A stretch of DNA of 64,000 bases from an uncultured Candidatus Peregrinibacteria bacterium (GTDB lineage: Bacteria; Patescibacteriota; Gracilibacteria; Peribacterales; Peribacteraceae): the NCBI GenBank assembly GCA_903825315.1, contig CAIKAD010000002.1, positions 1-64,000 on the forward strand, given 5' to 3'. This document shows, in pieces, positions 25,840 to 35,909 of the stretch (the stretch's first letter is position 1; each line of letters starts with the position of its first letter). The translations under genes were made by a program, and so were the position numbers. The notes below the pieces were generated by a model that did no database searches, was not told where the DNA came from, and saw only the letters and a program-made list of their open reading frames with translations.

Positions 25840-25867
25840 TTGACTTTTTCGGTATCAGTCTTATTGT
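25840..25867 (+). promoter_or_regulatory. Promoter of the 25877 gene, leaderless
   Basis: TTGACT, 16 bp, TATTGT, then 9 bases to the ATG at 25877. Confidence 0.6.
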
Positions 25868-25876
25868 ATCGCGCCA

Positions 25877-26506
25877 ATGCACCTTTCTCCTCAACCGCAA
25901 CCGTGCAAACAGCCAAACACTGTCGGTGCCATGCTGTATTCCAATCGTGATGCGGAACAGTTTCTGTGCTCCGCCCCCGATTCTGTTAAAGAACGCATTG
26001 TTACACTCTTTGTTCAGGAGAATAAATCACCCGGTCAAATCGTCGAGATTTTGGAAGAGGAGGGCATTATGGTATTACCGACATCGCTCCAACCACTGAC
26101 GAAAGCCGGTGTTTTGCGACGTGTCGTACATCAACTTGTGGACAATGCACTGAGAATCTCTATCCAGAACCAGCGCTACGCCTCCCATCTCCAGTCCGTA
26201 TCCGGTCGAGCAGACGAGCGGCGAAATGAATGGATGCGTGAGCATGGTATGCACGTCTGGTCCGTTGAAGAAGACCATTACTTCGAGTTCCTCCTGCAGG
26301 ATCCATCCATGCGTCGGACACCTGAAAGGCTTAACCATGCAAAAATCGCCGAAGCGATGCGTATTCATTTTCAGAGTACGTATTTCACGCAGAAGAATTG
26401 TTCCGATCACTATCTCTACACCCGCCATCGAGAACGAGCACTGGAAAAACAGCGTGAACGGCGCATGTTGAGGCGTTCAAACAATAGACATTCCTGCGCC
26501 GAATAA
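25877..26506 (+). CDS. Hypothetical protein with possible HTH and Myb/SANT-like segment
   Basis: A 209-residue basic protein. The middle (KERIVTLFVQENKSPGQIVE, then LTKAGVLRRVVHQL) could hold a helix-turn-helix. The C-terminal half (HVWSVEEDHYFEFLL, RLNHAKIAEAMRIHF, TQKNCSDHYLYTRHRERALE) has the W-x2-EED...IA...C..HY spacing of Myb/SANT-type DNA-binding repeats. The tail is Arg-rich (RERRMLRRSNNR). A nucleic-acid-binding role is inferred from these features only. It has its own leaderless-type promoter and converges with the 26535 gene. An internal ATG at codon 19 (MLYSNRDAEQ) is another possible start. Confidence 0.65.
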   Translation: MHLSPQPQPCKQPNTVGAMLYSNRDAEQFLCSAPDSVKERIVTLFVQENKSPGQIVEILEEEGIMVLPTSLQPLTKAGVLRRVVHQLVDNALRISIQNQRYASHLQSVSGRADERRNEWMREHGMHVWSVEEDHYFEFLLQDPSMRRTPERLNHAKIAEAMRIHFQSTYFTQKNCSDHYLYTRHRERALEKQRERRMLRRSNNRHSCAE

Positions 26507-26534
26507 TGCGCTCCAGCGCATCGTATGGAGAGGG

Positions 26535-27056
26535 TTACCTCGTTGGCTGAACGATAGAAGACGGTTGCATGCGTTGCTGCCTCTGATGACGTGAAGATAA
26601 TGATGTGGAAACAACTCCATTCACCGGTATCGTTGCAGCTTCCGTATGACACTGATCCATCTGACTGATTCGAAGAATATCCTCTGTGTACATGTCCGCC
26701 ACGCCAAGCCGTTCTTTCCAAGCCGTGGAGGCTAAGGTGAAGAGTCCCGTAAGTCTCAAGCGTTCCGCCGCCGTCATCTGCTGGCAACGCTCAGCTGCTT
26801 TGCTCAATGCATTATCCGCTTCGAACAATCGCGAGACAGGGATAACCTCCACGGGCAAATGAAAAACCCTCACAACCCTCTGAAGAAAGCATGAGACGCC
26901 ATATTCAACAGCACGTTGAATTACACCTTTCTCCTCTTCCTGAGTATTGCTCGGTATGGTCCAGTTTCCCAATGCAACTATTGCCCCTTCCGCATTCTGT
27001 AACGGATCACTCACCGATGAACCCGGCAACTCATGTCGGGATCCCTTGACCTTCAT
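26535..27056 (-). CDS. Hypothetical protein
   Basis: A 173-residue soluble protein: MKVKGSRHELPGSSVSDPLQ at the start, a mid region VEYGVSCFLQRVVRVFHLPVE, then a helical segment (LSKAAERCQQMTAAERLRLT) and a Gln/Arg/Ser-rich tail. I do not recognise a family. The start is well supported: a TACACT box ends 6 bases upstream of the ATG, with TTGACT 16 bp before it. It converges with the 25877 gene; 28 bases separate the two stops. Confidence 0.65.
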   Translation of the reverse strand: MKVKGSRHELPGSSVSDPLQNAEGAIVALGNWTIPSNTQEEEKGVIQRAVEYGVSCFLQRVVRVFHLPVEVIPVSRLFEADNALSKAAERCQQMTAAERLRLTGLFTLASTAWKERLGVADMYTEDILRISQMDQCHTEAATIPVNGVVSTSLSSRHQRQQRMQPSSIVQPTR

Positions 27057-27062
27057 ACAACA

Positions 27063-27090
27063 AGTGTAACGCCAGACTCCCGCGAGTCAA
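27063..27090 (-). promoter_or_regulatory. Promoter of the 26535 gene, leaderless
   Basis: On the minus strand: TTGACT, 16 bp, TACACT, then TGTTGT and the ATG at 27056. Confidence 0.7.
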
Positions 27091-27132
27091 CGTACGGTTA
27101 CGGCTTCCTTAAGCCATAATATCATCCATCAT

Positions 27133-28140
<1,008 letters not shown>

Positions 28141-28186
28141 ATATGAATGTGGGAAGAGTTACTTGAAGTGTATGGAAACCATGACC

Positions 28187-28258
28187 AATGGAAAATGCAA
28201 AATGTACAATGCGAAATTGACGATCAATGTTGATCGTTATGCACTTCAACTTTCCATT
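28187..28258. repeat. Nested inverted repeat between nfo and gap
   Basis: Inner arms ACGATCAA (28220-28227) and TTGATCGT (28230-28237) around TG; outer arms AATGGAAA (28187-28194) and TTTCCATT (28251-28258). The outer right arm covers the last codons of nfo. It may act as a terminator; the vocabulary (AATG, CAATG, GGTCAT-like words) resembles other intergenic repeats here. Confidence 0.55.
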
Positions 28259-29073
28259 TGAACGAAGGTTTTAGCAAGAAGGATGGTATCCAATTCCACA
28301 TTTGGAGACTCACAGACGAGAACGCCGCCCACCTTCCGTTTCTTTAAGACCTTGAGAAACTCCTTCCAGTTCGCATCGCTATGCTCAAGACGGAGATGGT
28401 TCCGTTCGCCGCTCGGTCCATAATTGATGCCCGAATAGTGTATGTGCATCTCTTTGATGGAGTCTTTTCCCAGAATCTCCTGATACTGATCCAGCATCGC
28501 ATTCCATTCCTCTGCCGTATTCAACTTTCCGTGGCTCCGTGCGTGCAGATGTGCAAAATCCACACAGGGATAATTGCCGAACTCTTTGCTCATCCGGAGC
28601 GCCTCGTCCAGCGTCCCGAATTGTGAGTGTTTCCCCATTGTTTCTATGGCGAGATTCACGTTCGGGAACTTCTTTTTCTCCTTCATGATATCCTTCAGTG
28701 CACTGTATACATTTTTATACACATTGTCCGGCTCCTGGCCGAGATAAAACGCTGCATGGACGCAGACGGACCGCGCCCCTGCCACTTCCGCCATTTGAAG
28801 AGCCTTGAGTATTCGTTGCTTGCTCGCAGTAAGTTTAGCCTTGTCCGGTGAATTGAGATTCACGTAATACGGCGCGTGGACAGTCATCGTGATCTTCAAT
28901 TCCTCGGCAACTTCCCGGATCTCCCGCATCCGTTCCGCGTGATCGGGAACTCTCTGCACCCATTCGATCTCCATGGCACTGATTCCCAATCGATGCGCTT
29001 CTCGAAGACCTTCCACCGTTCCTCCTCGATTCGGTGTACTTGTGGGAGCCCCTGCAACCGCAAAGTGAAGCAT
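28246..29073 (-). CDS. nfo: Endonuclease IV (AP endonuclease)
   Basis: Endonuclease IV cleaves DNA 5' to abasic sites in base excision repair. The 275-residue TIM-barrel protein shows the metal-ligand blocks in order: VHAPYYVNL, VCVHAAFYLG, LAIETMGKHSQFGT, VDFAHLHAR, MHIHYSGINYG, LRLEHSD and VCESPNV, giving the His/Asp/Glu set for the three zinc ions. Length is normal. ATG 29073 (MLHFAVAG) is preceded by a TATACT box ending 6 bases upstream, so the mRNA is probably leaderless. It is divergent from cca, with 40 bases between the two starts. Confidence 0.94.
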   Translation of the reverse strand: MLHFAVAGAPTSTPNRGGTVEGLREAHRLGISAMEIEWVQRVPDHAERMREIREVAEELKITMTVHAPYYVNLNSPDKAKLTASKQRILKALQMAEVAGARSVCVHAAFYLGQEPDNVYKNVYSALKDIMKEKKKFPNVNLAIETMGKHSQFGTLDEALRMSKEFGNYPCVDFAHLHARSHGKLNTAEEWNAMLDQYQEILGKDSIKEMHIHYSGINYGPSGERNHLRLEHSDANWKEFLKVLKKRKVGGVLVCESPNVELDTILLAKTFVQMES

Positions 29074-29113
29074 GGAGACAGTATACCGGAATACGGCTAC
29101 GATATGCTCGTCT

Positions 29114-30472
29114 ATGCCTCTTACAAAAGAGATCATCGCGAAGACACTGGCAACACCCCAAGGCGAACGAGCCTACAAAGTTGCAGAGAAGCTCTTCGAT
29201 GCAGGATACGACACGTGGTGGGTTGGCGGCGGTATCCGCGACATGCTTCTCGGCCAGGTTCCGGAAGACATCGACGTGACAACGGAAGCTCGGCCAGAAC
29301 AGATCTGCGAACTTTTCAAGCGCAGCGACCGTTATGGGGAAAGATTCGGAAGTATCAAAGTTCCTGTGGGTGATGATATGTTCGAGGTAACCACGTTCCG
29401 CGAAGATGATGAAGCATCCGACGGACGCCATCCGGAGTCTGTCGTCTTTGGCAATAGAGAGCAGGACGCCAAGCGGCGAGACTTTACGGTCAACGCCATC
29501 TACTGGCATCCCATTTCCCGCGAAATATACGACCCGTTTCAGGGAGCGGATGACATGAAAGAGCGGCTCATCCGCTTTATCGGGGAACCGGGCGTCCGTA
29601 TCAAACACGATGCACTGCGCATGCTCCGTGCCGTGCGGTTCCGCGCAAAGATCGATGGACAGTACCATCCCGAGACATACCGCGCCCTACAGGAGAACGC
29701 CACGCTTGTAGAAATCCTTTCCGGCAACCGCCTGATGGAAGAACTGGAGAAAATTCTGCAATTGCACCAACCGTCACGTGCGCTGGAAGATGCATGGGAA
29801 ATCGGGATCCTTAAAGCATTCCTTCCCGAGCTCTATGCGTGCAAGGGGATTCCGCAGCCCAAAGATTTTCATCATGAGGGCGACGTATGGAAGCACACGA
29901 AGCAATGTGTCGATGCCTTTGAACCGGAGGATTCCCCGGATGTACGTCTGGCTGCACTCTTCCATGACGTCGGCAAAGTGGAAACATTCTCTCTTGTGGA
30001 TCGCATTCGCTTTGACCACCACGCCACTGTTTCCGCGGAAACCACAGAGAAGATTCTCGCCAGACTGAATGTTTCGGGTAAGAGGAAAGATAAGATCGCT
30101 TGGCTCATCAAACACCATATGATGATGCTCACGTTCTTGGAGGTCGGCGAGGATCGTAAGGGACACTGGTACTTCCATCCCTGGTTCCCGGAGCTCCTGC
30201 ACCTCTTTCGGCTGGACATTGCAGGTACGACACCCGCGGACTACGGGCTCCTGGAGAAGATTCTCAAGGACTACCACGCATTCCTGGACCGCCATCCGCG
30301 TCCCAAGAAGCCATTTCTGAGCGGCGACGAGGTGATGAGCATCACGGGTATCCCGTCGGGCGAACGGGTGGGGGAGTTCCTAAAAGCCCTCCATGACGCA
30401 CAGGTGCGGGGCGAGGTGACGACAAAAAAGGAAGCGCGGGATTTCCTGTCGCGACATATGCATAAGGATTAA
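29114..30472 (+). CDS. cca: CCA-adding tRNA nucleotidyltransferase with HD domain
   Basis: The enzyme adds or repairs CCA at tRNA 3' ends. The 452-residue protein starts with a class II nucleotidyltransferase head: WWVGGGIRDMLLG, then VPEDIDVTTEARPEQI (catalytic Asp pair), FGSIKVPV and AKRRDFTVNAI. A neck follows with IRIKHDALRMLRAVRFRA-type residues. The C-terminal half carries an HD domain, LAALFHDVGKVETFS and DHHATVSAETTEKI, found in some bacterial CCA enzymes as phosphohydrolase. ATG 29114 (MPLTKEI) was chosen; an upstream ATG at 29072 would overlap nfo. The tRNA-Gln gene here lacks CCA, so this activity is needed. Confidence 0.94.
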   Translation: MPLTKEIIAKTLATPQGERAYKVAEKLFDAGYDTWWVGGGIRDMLLGQVPEDIDVTTEARPEQICELFKRSDRYGERFGSIKVPVGDDMFEVTTFREDDEASDGRHPESVVFGNREQDAKRRDFTVNAIYWHPISREIYDPFQGADDMKERLIRFIGEPGVRIKHDALRMLRAVRFRAKIDGQYHPETYRALQENATLVEILSGNRLMEELEKILQLHQPSRALEDAWEIGILKAFLPELYACKGIPQPKDFHHEGDVWKHTKQCVDAFEPEDSPDVRLAALFHDVGKVETFSLVDRIRFDHHATVSAETTEKILARLNVSGKRKDKIAWLIKHHMMMLTFLEVGEDRKGHWYFHPWFPELLHLFRLDIAGTTPADYGLLEKILKDYHAFLDRHPRPKKPFLSGDEVMSITGIPSGERVGEFLKALHDAQVRGEVTTKKEARDFLSRHMHKD

Positions 30473-30567
30473 TCTGCCGACTCGTGCTCATCATCAGTGC
30501 AGACGTCGCATATGTGATAAGCACTTTCATCCTCAAACACCTCTCCGCCACCTGATGCGTGCCCTTA

Positions 30568-31788
30568 TCAGAGAGTGGCTACGCCGCTTCTTCTCGCCGC
30601 CTCTGCAACGGCAGGAGCCACAGCCTTCAAGAGACGAGCATCGAACGGCTTAGGAAGAATGTACTGAGGTCCAAATGAAAGATCCTTAAGCCCATAGACT
30701 TTGAGGATGTCCTCAGTTACCGGCTCCCTTGCGATGGCCGCAATAGACTTTGCAGCAGCAATTTTCATCGCTTCGTTAATCGACCTCGCACGCACGTCAA
30801 GTGCCCCCCTGAAGATAAAGGGAAAACAGAGAACATTGTTAACCTGGTTCGGATAATCGCTGCGGCCGGTGGCCATCACCAAATCGGGACGCGTGCGCAC
30901 TGCCACGTCGAACTGTATTTCCGGCACAGGGTTTGCCAGTGCAAAAACTACCGGTCGTACCGCCATGCTCGTAAGCATCTCCGGCGTAACTGTATTGGGG
31001 GCGGAAACGCCGATGAATACATCCGCTCCTTGTAAGGCATCGGCAAGCGAACGTGCGTCCGTCTGAGCAGCAAACTGCTCCTTATAAGGATTCATATTCT
31101 CCGTTCTCCCCTCGTACACGACCCCTTTCGTATCACAGAGAATGAGATGTTCTTTCGGCAGACCAAAAGAAATCAAGAACCTGGCAATGGCAAGAGATGC
31201 CGCCCCGGCGCCATTCATCACTACACGAATGTCCTCGATCTGTTTCTGTTGCAGAAGTAACGCGTTTTCCAGCGCGGCAGCAACGACAACAGCCGTACCG
31301 TGCTGGTCGTCATGGAACACGGGAATCGAAAGGCGCTTCTTGAGCCCTTCTTCAACGACAAAACAATCTGGAGCCTTGATGTCTTCCAGGTTGATACCAC
31401 CGAACGACGGCTCTAGAGCGGCGACGATTTCAATGAGCTTCTCCGGATCTTTCTCGTTCACTTCAATATCAATGGCATCAATGTTCGCAAACTTTTTAAA
31501 GAGGACCGCCTTGCCTTCCATCACAGGCTTGCTGGCCAGCGCCCCCCTGTCCCCCAAACCGAGAATCGCCGTACCGTTGCTCACTACGGCAACGACATTT
31601 CCCCGAGACGTGTATTCGTAGGATGCTGACGGATCTTTTTCTATGGCAAGAACGGGTTCCGCAACGCCTGGCGTGTACGCAAGAGCAAGGTCTGCTGGCG
31701 TATTCATCGGTTTCGTCGGTTGGAGGGAGATCTTTCCCTTGGGAAGTGCAGCGTGGTATTGGAGAGCGTCTGTTTGAGATAGTGCCAT
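30568..31788 (-). CDS. NAD(P)-dependent malic enzyme
   Basis: It decarboxylates malate to pyruvate with NAD(P)+ reduction. The 406-residue protein has the short bacterial malic enzyme layout. [16 protein letters not shown] holds the catalytic Tyr region, [24 protein letters not shown] holds the catalytic Lys, [11 protein letters not shown] and [11 protein letters not shown] supply the metal-binding acidic residues, and [17 protein letters not shown] is the dinucleotide fold. No ACT or phosphotransacetylase domain is attached. The ATG at 31788 (MALSQTDA) lies 9 bases after a GATAAT box. It may feed pyruvate and reducing power to biosynthesis. Cofactor choice cannot be read reliably. Confidence 0.94.
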   Translation of the reverse strand: MALSQTDALQYHAALPKGKISLQPTKPMNTPADLALAYTPGVAEPVLAIEKDPSASYEYTSRGNVVAVVSNGTAILGLGDRGALASKPVMEGKAVLFKKFANIDAIDIEVNEKDPEKLIEIVAALEPSFGGINLEDIKAPDCFVVEEGLKKRLSIPVFHDDQHGTAVVVAAALENALLLQQKQIEDIRVVMNGAGAASLAIARFLISFGLPKEHLILCDTKGVVYEGRTENMNPYKEQFAAQTDARSLADALQGADVFIGVSAPNTVTPEMLTSMAVRPVVFALANPVPEIQFDVAVRTRPDLVMATGRSDYPNQVNNVLCFPFIFRGALDVRARSINEAMKIAAAKSIAAIAREPVTEDILKVYGLKDLSFGPQYILPKPFDARLLKAVAPAVAEAARRSGVATL

Positions 31789-31832
31789 AGATGGCACATT
31801 ATCACACAATCCGTATTTTGTCCTCTCGATAC

Positions 31833-31909
31833 TGGTGGGCCAGGATGGAGTTGAACCATCGACCGCCGGTTTATAAGTCCGGTGCTCTAACCAACTGAGC
31901 TACTGGCCC
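31833..31909 (-). tRNA. tRNA-Ile (TAT)
   Basis: Acceptor GGGCCAG pairs perfectly with CTGGCCC; discriminator A and CCA are encoded. The D arm is GCTC...GAGC and the T arm GATGG-TTCAACT-CCATC. The anticodon arm CCGGA-CTTATAA-ACCGG has four pairs and an A-A mismatch next to the loop; the loop centre gives anticodon TAT, reading the AUA codon. Most bacteria read AUA with a CAT-anticodon tRNA modified by TilS. Confidence 0.88.
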
Positions 31910-31979
31910 TTTGGATCGAACGAACGTGGTTTAGAGGCACTATAACACAGTGGAACTTCCTCTGACGATACGTCGCGTA

Positions 31980-32858
31980 TCACCGGGTACGGCTATTCTC
32001 TCCAACAGCCTCTTCAATGGAATGATTCCATAGGAGTGTACCCGCCTTCTCCTGCGGGAAAACCCTACGCCTGCGTTCGTCTACAGACTCCGTGAACCCT
32101 TTTAACTTTGACTGCCTCTTCTTGAGTAGTATTCCGCCAATGGCTATAAAACAGATGACCATAAAGGCTGCTGTGCCAATGAGCCATGGCATGAACTCAG
32201 ACGCAGTCGTACCTTTCGGACTAACAGGAGCCAGAGGAGGAAGGCCCACGCCCGGTGCAACATCTTCAGCCGTCGGCCCCCGGTCTACTGCCGTAAGTGC
32301 AAAGCCGCGTACCGTCGTCTTGCCCGGTACCAGTATGAGTTGTGAGGGCAAGGCAAGCGTAAAGGTTGATCCTGTTGCCGTGAACGAGGGTTCTTCAGCC
32401 TGCCTGTTCCATCTCATCTGTAACGCATCGTATTGCCACCACTCGGAATGCCATTTCGTTTTTGTACCAAAGAGAAGCATAACCGTAGCATCGGAACCCG
32501 GACCGCTACCGTCTGCCGCAGCGTTGTTCGAGGGATCGCCGTCCGCATCCAGGTGCACAAAGAAATTCACCGGCATCCCCGGGTCGGCAGGAAGAGGGGA
32601 TTTCGTCTGAAAAACTGCCGTGTAGCCGCTCCCGGTCGGAAGAACGGAAAAGCTGGTCAAATCGGCCGTTAGCGGGGGGAGACTGCTGATCCTTGCGCGA
32701 TCGAATACCACGATATCATCTCCTGGATCATCGACGGCCACTCCGCTCCCGGTCAGCGTTGCCATAGCATACGGCTCTCGTACCGCTGCAGCATTGTTCT
32801 CAAACGTCAGCGCAAATGCCTTCGTTATGAGAAGGGGGAGAAGAAGAGCGGAAATCAT
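31980..32858 (-). CDS. Surface protein with signal peptide and C-terminal membrane anchor
   Basis: The 292-residue product starts with a signal peptide (MISALLLPLLITKAFA). The external part has beta-rich segments such as PVNFFVHLDADGDPSNNAAA, an Asp-rich loop that could bind calcium, and FTLALPSQLILVPGKTTV. Near the C-terminus a single helix (FMPWLIGTAAFMVICFIAIGG) is followed by a basic stop-transfer (LKKRQSKLKG). I do not recognise the family. A GTG at 32900 overlaps the rplI stop, but ATG 32858 is better: it follows TTCCTCCTTCTCTCTGCATC and starts a proper signal peptide. It probably shares the rplI transcript. Confidence 0.72.
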   Translation of the reverse strand: MISALLLPLLITKAFALTFENNAAAVREPYAMATLTGSGVAVDDPGDDIVVFDRARISSLPPLTADLTSFSVLPTGSGYTAVFQTKSPLPADPGMPVNFFVHLDADGDPSNNAAADGSGPGSDATVMLLFGTKTKWHSEWWQYDALQMRWNRQAEEPSFTATGSTFTLALPSQLILVPGKTTVRGFALTAVDRGPTAEDVAPGVGLPPLAPVSPKGTTASEFMPWLIGTAAFMVICFIAIGGILLKKRQSKLKGFTESVDERRRRVFPQEKAGTLLWNHSIEEAVGENSRTR

Positions 32859-32896
32859 GATGCAGAGAGAAGGAGGAAGCGCGGAAAACCCCGGGA

Positions 32897-33358
32897 TCAC
32901 TTCTTCGCCTCCGCCGCTTGCTGCTCTACCACCACCGTAATTGGCTGCGTAGCCGCACCAATCTTGACCTGCACCGTAAACGTGCCGATCGCCTTGATGT
33001 GCTCGGTGAGGGAGATTGCATCAGAAGAGAGATCCAGCTGGTGCTGCTCTTTAAGCGCTTCCGCCACTTGCTCTTCGGTGATAGCCGCATAGAGCTTGCC
33101 GGTCTTGCTGGCCTTACGGATGAACTTAACCGTCTTGCCGGCTACAGCAGACACAGCGTTTGCCTGGAGCTGCTTTTCTTTCTCTTTCTCTTCTGCGCGC
33201 CTCTTGATCTGCTCCGCATACCTCCGTCGAACCGTAGGCGTTGCCACAAGGGCTTTCCGCTGCGGAAGGAGAAAGTTTAGTGCGTAACCATCTCCTACGA
33301 CCAGGAGGTCGTTCTTTTTGCCGATGCCGTTGATATCCTCGAGAAGGAGTACTTCCAT
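32897..33358 (-). CDS. rplI: 50S ribosomal protein bL9
   Basis: bL9 binds 23S rRNA at the L1 stalk base. From ATG 33358 the product is 153 residues: the N-terminal domain MEVLLLEDINGIGKKNDLLV, then GDGYALNFLLPQRKALVATP, a long connecting helix (RRRYAEQIKRRAEEKEKEKQ), and a C-terminal domain with RKASKTGKLYAAITEEQVAE. The C-terminus has a short extension ending AAEAKK. A start 11 codons upstream (33391) is possible but gives an atypical N-terminus, while 33358 has GTTCTCCCCTCAGGCAAT before it. bL9 is reported missing in some CPR groups, so its presence is informative for placement. Confidence 0.95.
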   Translation of the reverse strand: MEVLLLEDINGIGKKNDLLVVGDGYALNFLLPQRKALVATPTVRRRYAEQIKRRAEEKEKEKQLQANAVSAVAGKTVKFIRKASKTGKLYAAITEEQVAEALKEQHQLDLSSDAISLTEHIKAIGTFTVQVKIGAATQPITVVVEQQAAEAKK

Positions 33359-33482
33359 ATTGCCTGAGGGGAGAACTTCTGTAGTGCTCATACCGTTCAA
33401 TTTCAATCGTTAGGGAATCAGGGGGAGAACCTTTCGCGGGAAATCAGGGGAGAAATGGAATCGGTACTTAAAGAGCCAAACT

Positions 33483-33511
33483 AGTCTACAGAAGCGTGTA
33501 TAGAGCGTCAA
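33483..33511 (-). promoter_or_regulatory. Promoter of rplI
   Basis: On the minus strand: TTGACG, 17 bp, TAGACT. This predicts a leader of roughly 115 bases before rplI, which is pyrimidine-rich near the gene. Confidence 0.65.
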
Positions 33512-33607
33512 CGCTGAATCGTGCATCGAAGCCAAAATTCCCGATTCCATGAAGATATTATACAAGCTGCTATTGCGTTCTCATATTAGTGTTGTTCTAT
33601 AACATTT

Positions 33608-35827
33608 TCAAGGCCTCTGCGTTACCAGAAGGGACGGCACCCACGTGAAGATAGACAGCCATCCTTTTCCTGGCTTGAACACCCTGTTCTGCCGTACGTA
33701 CCATTTCTGGAGCGTGAGAAAACGATCACTATGGAGTGATAATGAACCCAGTTCCACGCCCTGGATATACGCGTGATGCGCAAACGTATAGAGCGGGGAG
33801 TAGAGGAAGATTGCCGGCACATCTTTGGCAAGAATGTCCCGCAGGTCTCTTAAGGCCTCCGCGCGCTCCTTCTCATCCCGGGTGCGACGGATGGTTTCCA
33901 ACATCTGATCCGCCTTTGGTGAGACGTACTGCGAGAGATTGTAGGCATCCTGCCGAAGGTCCTTGGGGTTACCCGTCAGTTGTTGGGCTCCGCTGCTGTG
34001 CCAGTAAGAGTAACTGTCGAGATTGTCGAGCAGCGACTGTCCGAAAAGCAGGACGTCGTACTCCCTCGTAAGAAGTTTGTTCTGGAACTCTTCGCGTGTG
34101 GAAGGAATATCGATAATGAGCTTCACACCCATCGTCGCCCAAGATTTCTGGAGGAAAGCCGCAACTTTTCGGTACTCCGGCGGCGAATTGCTTGTGAGGA
34201 GGCGCAAAACGAGCTGGTCTCCTTTGTCGTTCTTCCGAACGTTGACGGGATCATCGGGCTTGCGGAGGCGCAACATGCCATTCGCAAAGTACATTTGTTG
34301 AGCGTTAACCTGGCGTCCCGGCTTCCCTGCACGCGTCCGGATAAAATCCCGCACAAGTGCCTGCTCATCCAGTGCTCGGCTGTACTCCTGCGCATCCTTT
34401 GCGCGGAACACGTACACGGTATCCAGTATTTTCCCTTTGGGATCCGTCAGCCTGACAACGTTCCGTCCGTACTGCACCGCGCCCGTTCCACTGCGAACCG
34501 CAGGGAGCGCTACAAGCCATGTCCCCGTAGACGTTGGGCTGGTCACCACGGGCACGCCATTGACCCGGGAACCGGGAGGGACGTCCACGTACGAACCGGA
34601 AAACGTAAGGACGGATCCCGTCTGAAGAAAGACCACTGGATCCACCTTGAGCGCCCCCGCATTTGCGGCTTCGTCATCTTCGAGAAGACGCTGGAGTCGG
34701 ATCTTTTCGGGCAGGTTCCAATTACTCTCAAAGAGTGCACCTTGCGCAGCCTCAGGATCGTACTGATAACGCCAGTTTGACGTATCGAGCTCAAGTAAGG
34801 GCGTATCAACGAGCACGGATTCCTGCACCGACGTTGCGAGCGCCTGCTTATCAGTCCCCAGCTGCAGACCCAGACGGAGGCTACGGTCCTGGAGTGCAGG
34901 ACGCTCAAGGTTAAAAAACACCGCTACGTACTGCGGAAGCGTATAGTTACGCGCCGTAAAGTTCTTGGGAATCATGGGCTCTGCACGGTCATTGCGCGGA
35001 ACAAGGCGTACCCCCTGGAGATTCCGAAGATCGGAGAGGAGAGAAGAGTAATCCGGAAAAATACGGAAGACGACGCGGTCGAGCCGATAGGGGGGAGGAA
35101 TACTCCGGTCAAACCGCTCAAGCGTGATTTCCGTGGAAACATCTGTCTGCACAATATGCCTGAGCTTGTAAGGACCCGCGCCCACGGGGGCATACCCAAA
35201 ATCCGTGGCCAGGTCGAGCTTTGAGACAGAGATGCCATCAAAGGACGCCTTGGGAAGAAGGCCGAGAGTAAGATTGCTGGGAAAGAAACTGTACGGCTGA
35301 TCGAGAGTGAACTGCACCGTGCGTTCATCGATTTTCGCGATCCTTACGCCACGGAAATTCTGTTGGAGCAGGGGATTAGGGAATTGCGGGTCCTGGATCG
35401 TCTTGTAGGTAAAAAGAACATCATCCGCAGTAACAGGATGGGGCTTTTGGACGGTAGAGTCATGCCAGAACAGATTGTCTTTAAGACGAAGGGTATATTT
35501 GGTGCTATCGGATGATACCTGCACCGACGCAAGATCTTCCTCGATCTTCTTCGTTTGGGGGTTATATTTGAGCAAGCCTGCAAATACCAGCGACACGATG
35601 TCGCGATTGACGTCGTTTTGAACCGTAAACCAGGGATTGAGCGGCTGCAAATCTCCCACCGACCCCTCGATATACGTCCCGCCCGGCGCAGGCATTAGGA
35701 CAGTGTTACTGATATAGAAGAAACGGAAAAGCCCGAGGAAGCTCCCCGCGAAGAGAATGGACAACCCGAGGAGCGTCCAACGCTCCCACCGCGTCATGGT
35801 AAAGAGAAGCTTGATGAGCCGAGACAT
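33608..35827 (-). CDS. Membrane-anchored peptide-type solute-binding protein (SBP family 5)
   Basis: A 739-residue protein with an uncleaved N-terminal anchor (WTLLGLSILFAGSFLGLFRF, about residues 20-40) and a family 5 extracellular binding fold: LNPWFTVQNDVNRDIVSLVF, KYTLRLKDNLFWHDST, PVTADDVLFTYKTIQDPQF, and late VKLIIDIPSTREEFQNKL and YDVLLFGQSLL. Such proteins bind oligopeptides, nickel chelates or sugars for ABC importers. No permease or ATPase gene is nearby, so it is an orphan here. An inserted segment around residues 420-500 (SGSYVDVPPGSRVNGVPV) is extra to the usual fold. ATG 35827 was chosen because a TAGAAT box ends 7 bases upstream; 35836 is the alternative. Confidence 0.88.
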   Translation of the reverse strand: MSRLIKLLFTMTRWERWTLLGLSILFAGSFLGLFRFFYISNTVLMPAPGGTYIEGSVGDLQPLNPWFTVQNDVNRDIVSLVFAGLLKYNPQTKKIEEDLASVQVSSDSTKYTLRLKDNLFWHDSTVQKPHPVTADDVLFTYKTIQDPQFPNPLLQQNFRGVRIAKIDERTVQFTLDQPYSFFPSNLTLGLLPKASFDGISVSKLDLATDFGYAPVGAGPYKLRHIVQTDVSTEITLERFDRSIPPPYRLDRVVFRIFPDYSSLLSDLRNLQGVRLVPRNDRAEPMIPKNFTARNYTLPQYVAVFFNLERPALQDRSLRLGLQLGTDKQALATSVQESVLVDTPLLELDTSNWRYQYDPEAAQGALFESNWNLPEKIRLQRLLEDDEAANAGALKVDPVVFLQTGSVLTFSGSYVDVPPGSRVNGVPVVTSPTSTGTWLVALPAVRSGTGAVQYGRNVVRLTDPKGKILDTVYVFRAKDAQEYSRALDEQALVRDFIRTRAGKPGRQVNAQQMYFANGMLRLRKPDDPVNVRKNDKGDQLVLRLLTSNSPPEYRKVAAFLQKSWATMGVKLIIDIPSTREEFQNKLLTREYDVLLFGQSLLDNLDSYSYWHSSGAQQLTGNPKDLRQDAYNLSQYVSPKADQMLETIRRTRDEKERAEALRDLRDILAKDVPAIFLYSPLYTFAHHAYIQGVELGSLSLHSDRFLTLQKWYVRQNRVFKPGKGWLSIFTWVPSLLVTQRP

Positions 35828-35909
35828 CCCATCCATTCTACCTGACTGACTTCATGAAGGAAGGCGCGGGCACGCCAAAAAGTCGTCCTGTCAAAATTGC
35901 CCTCAGGAA

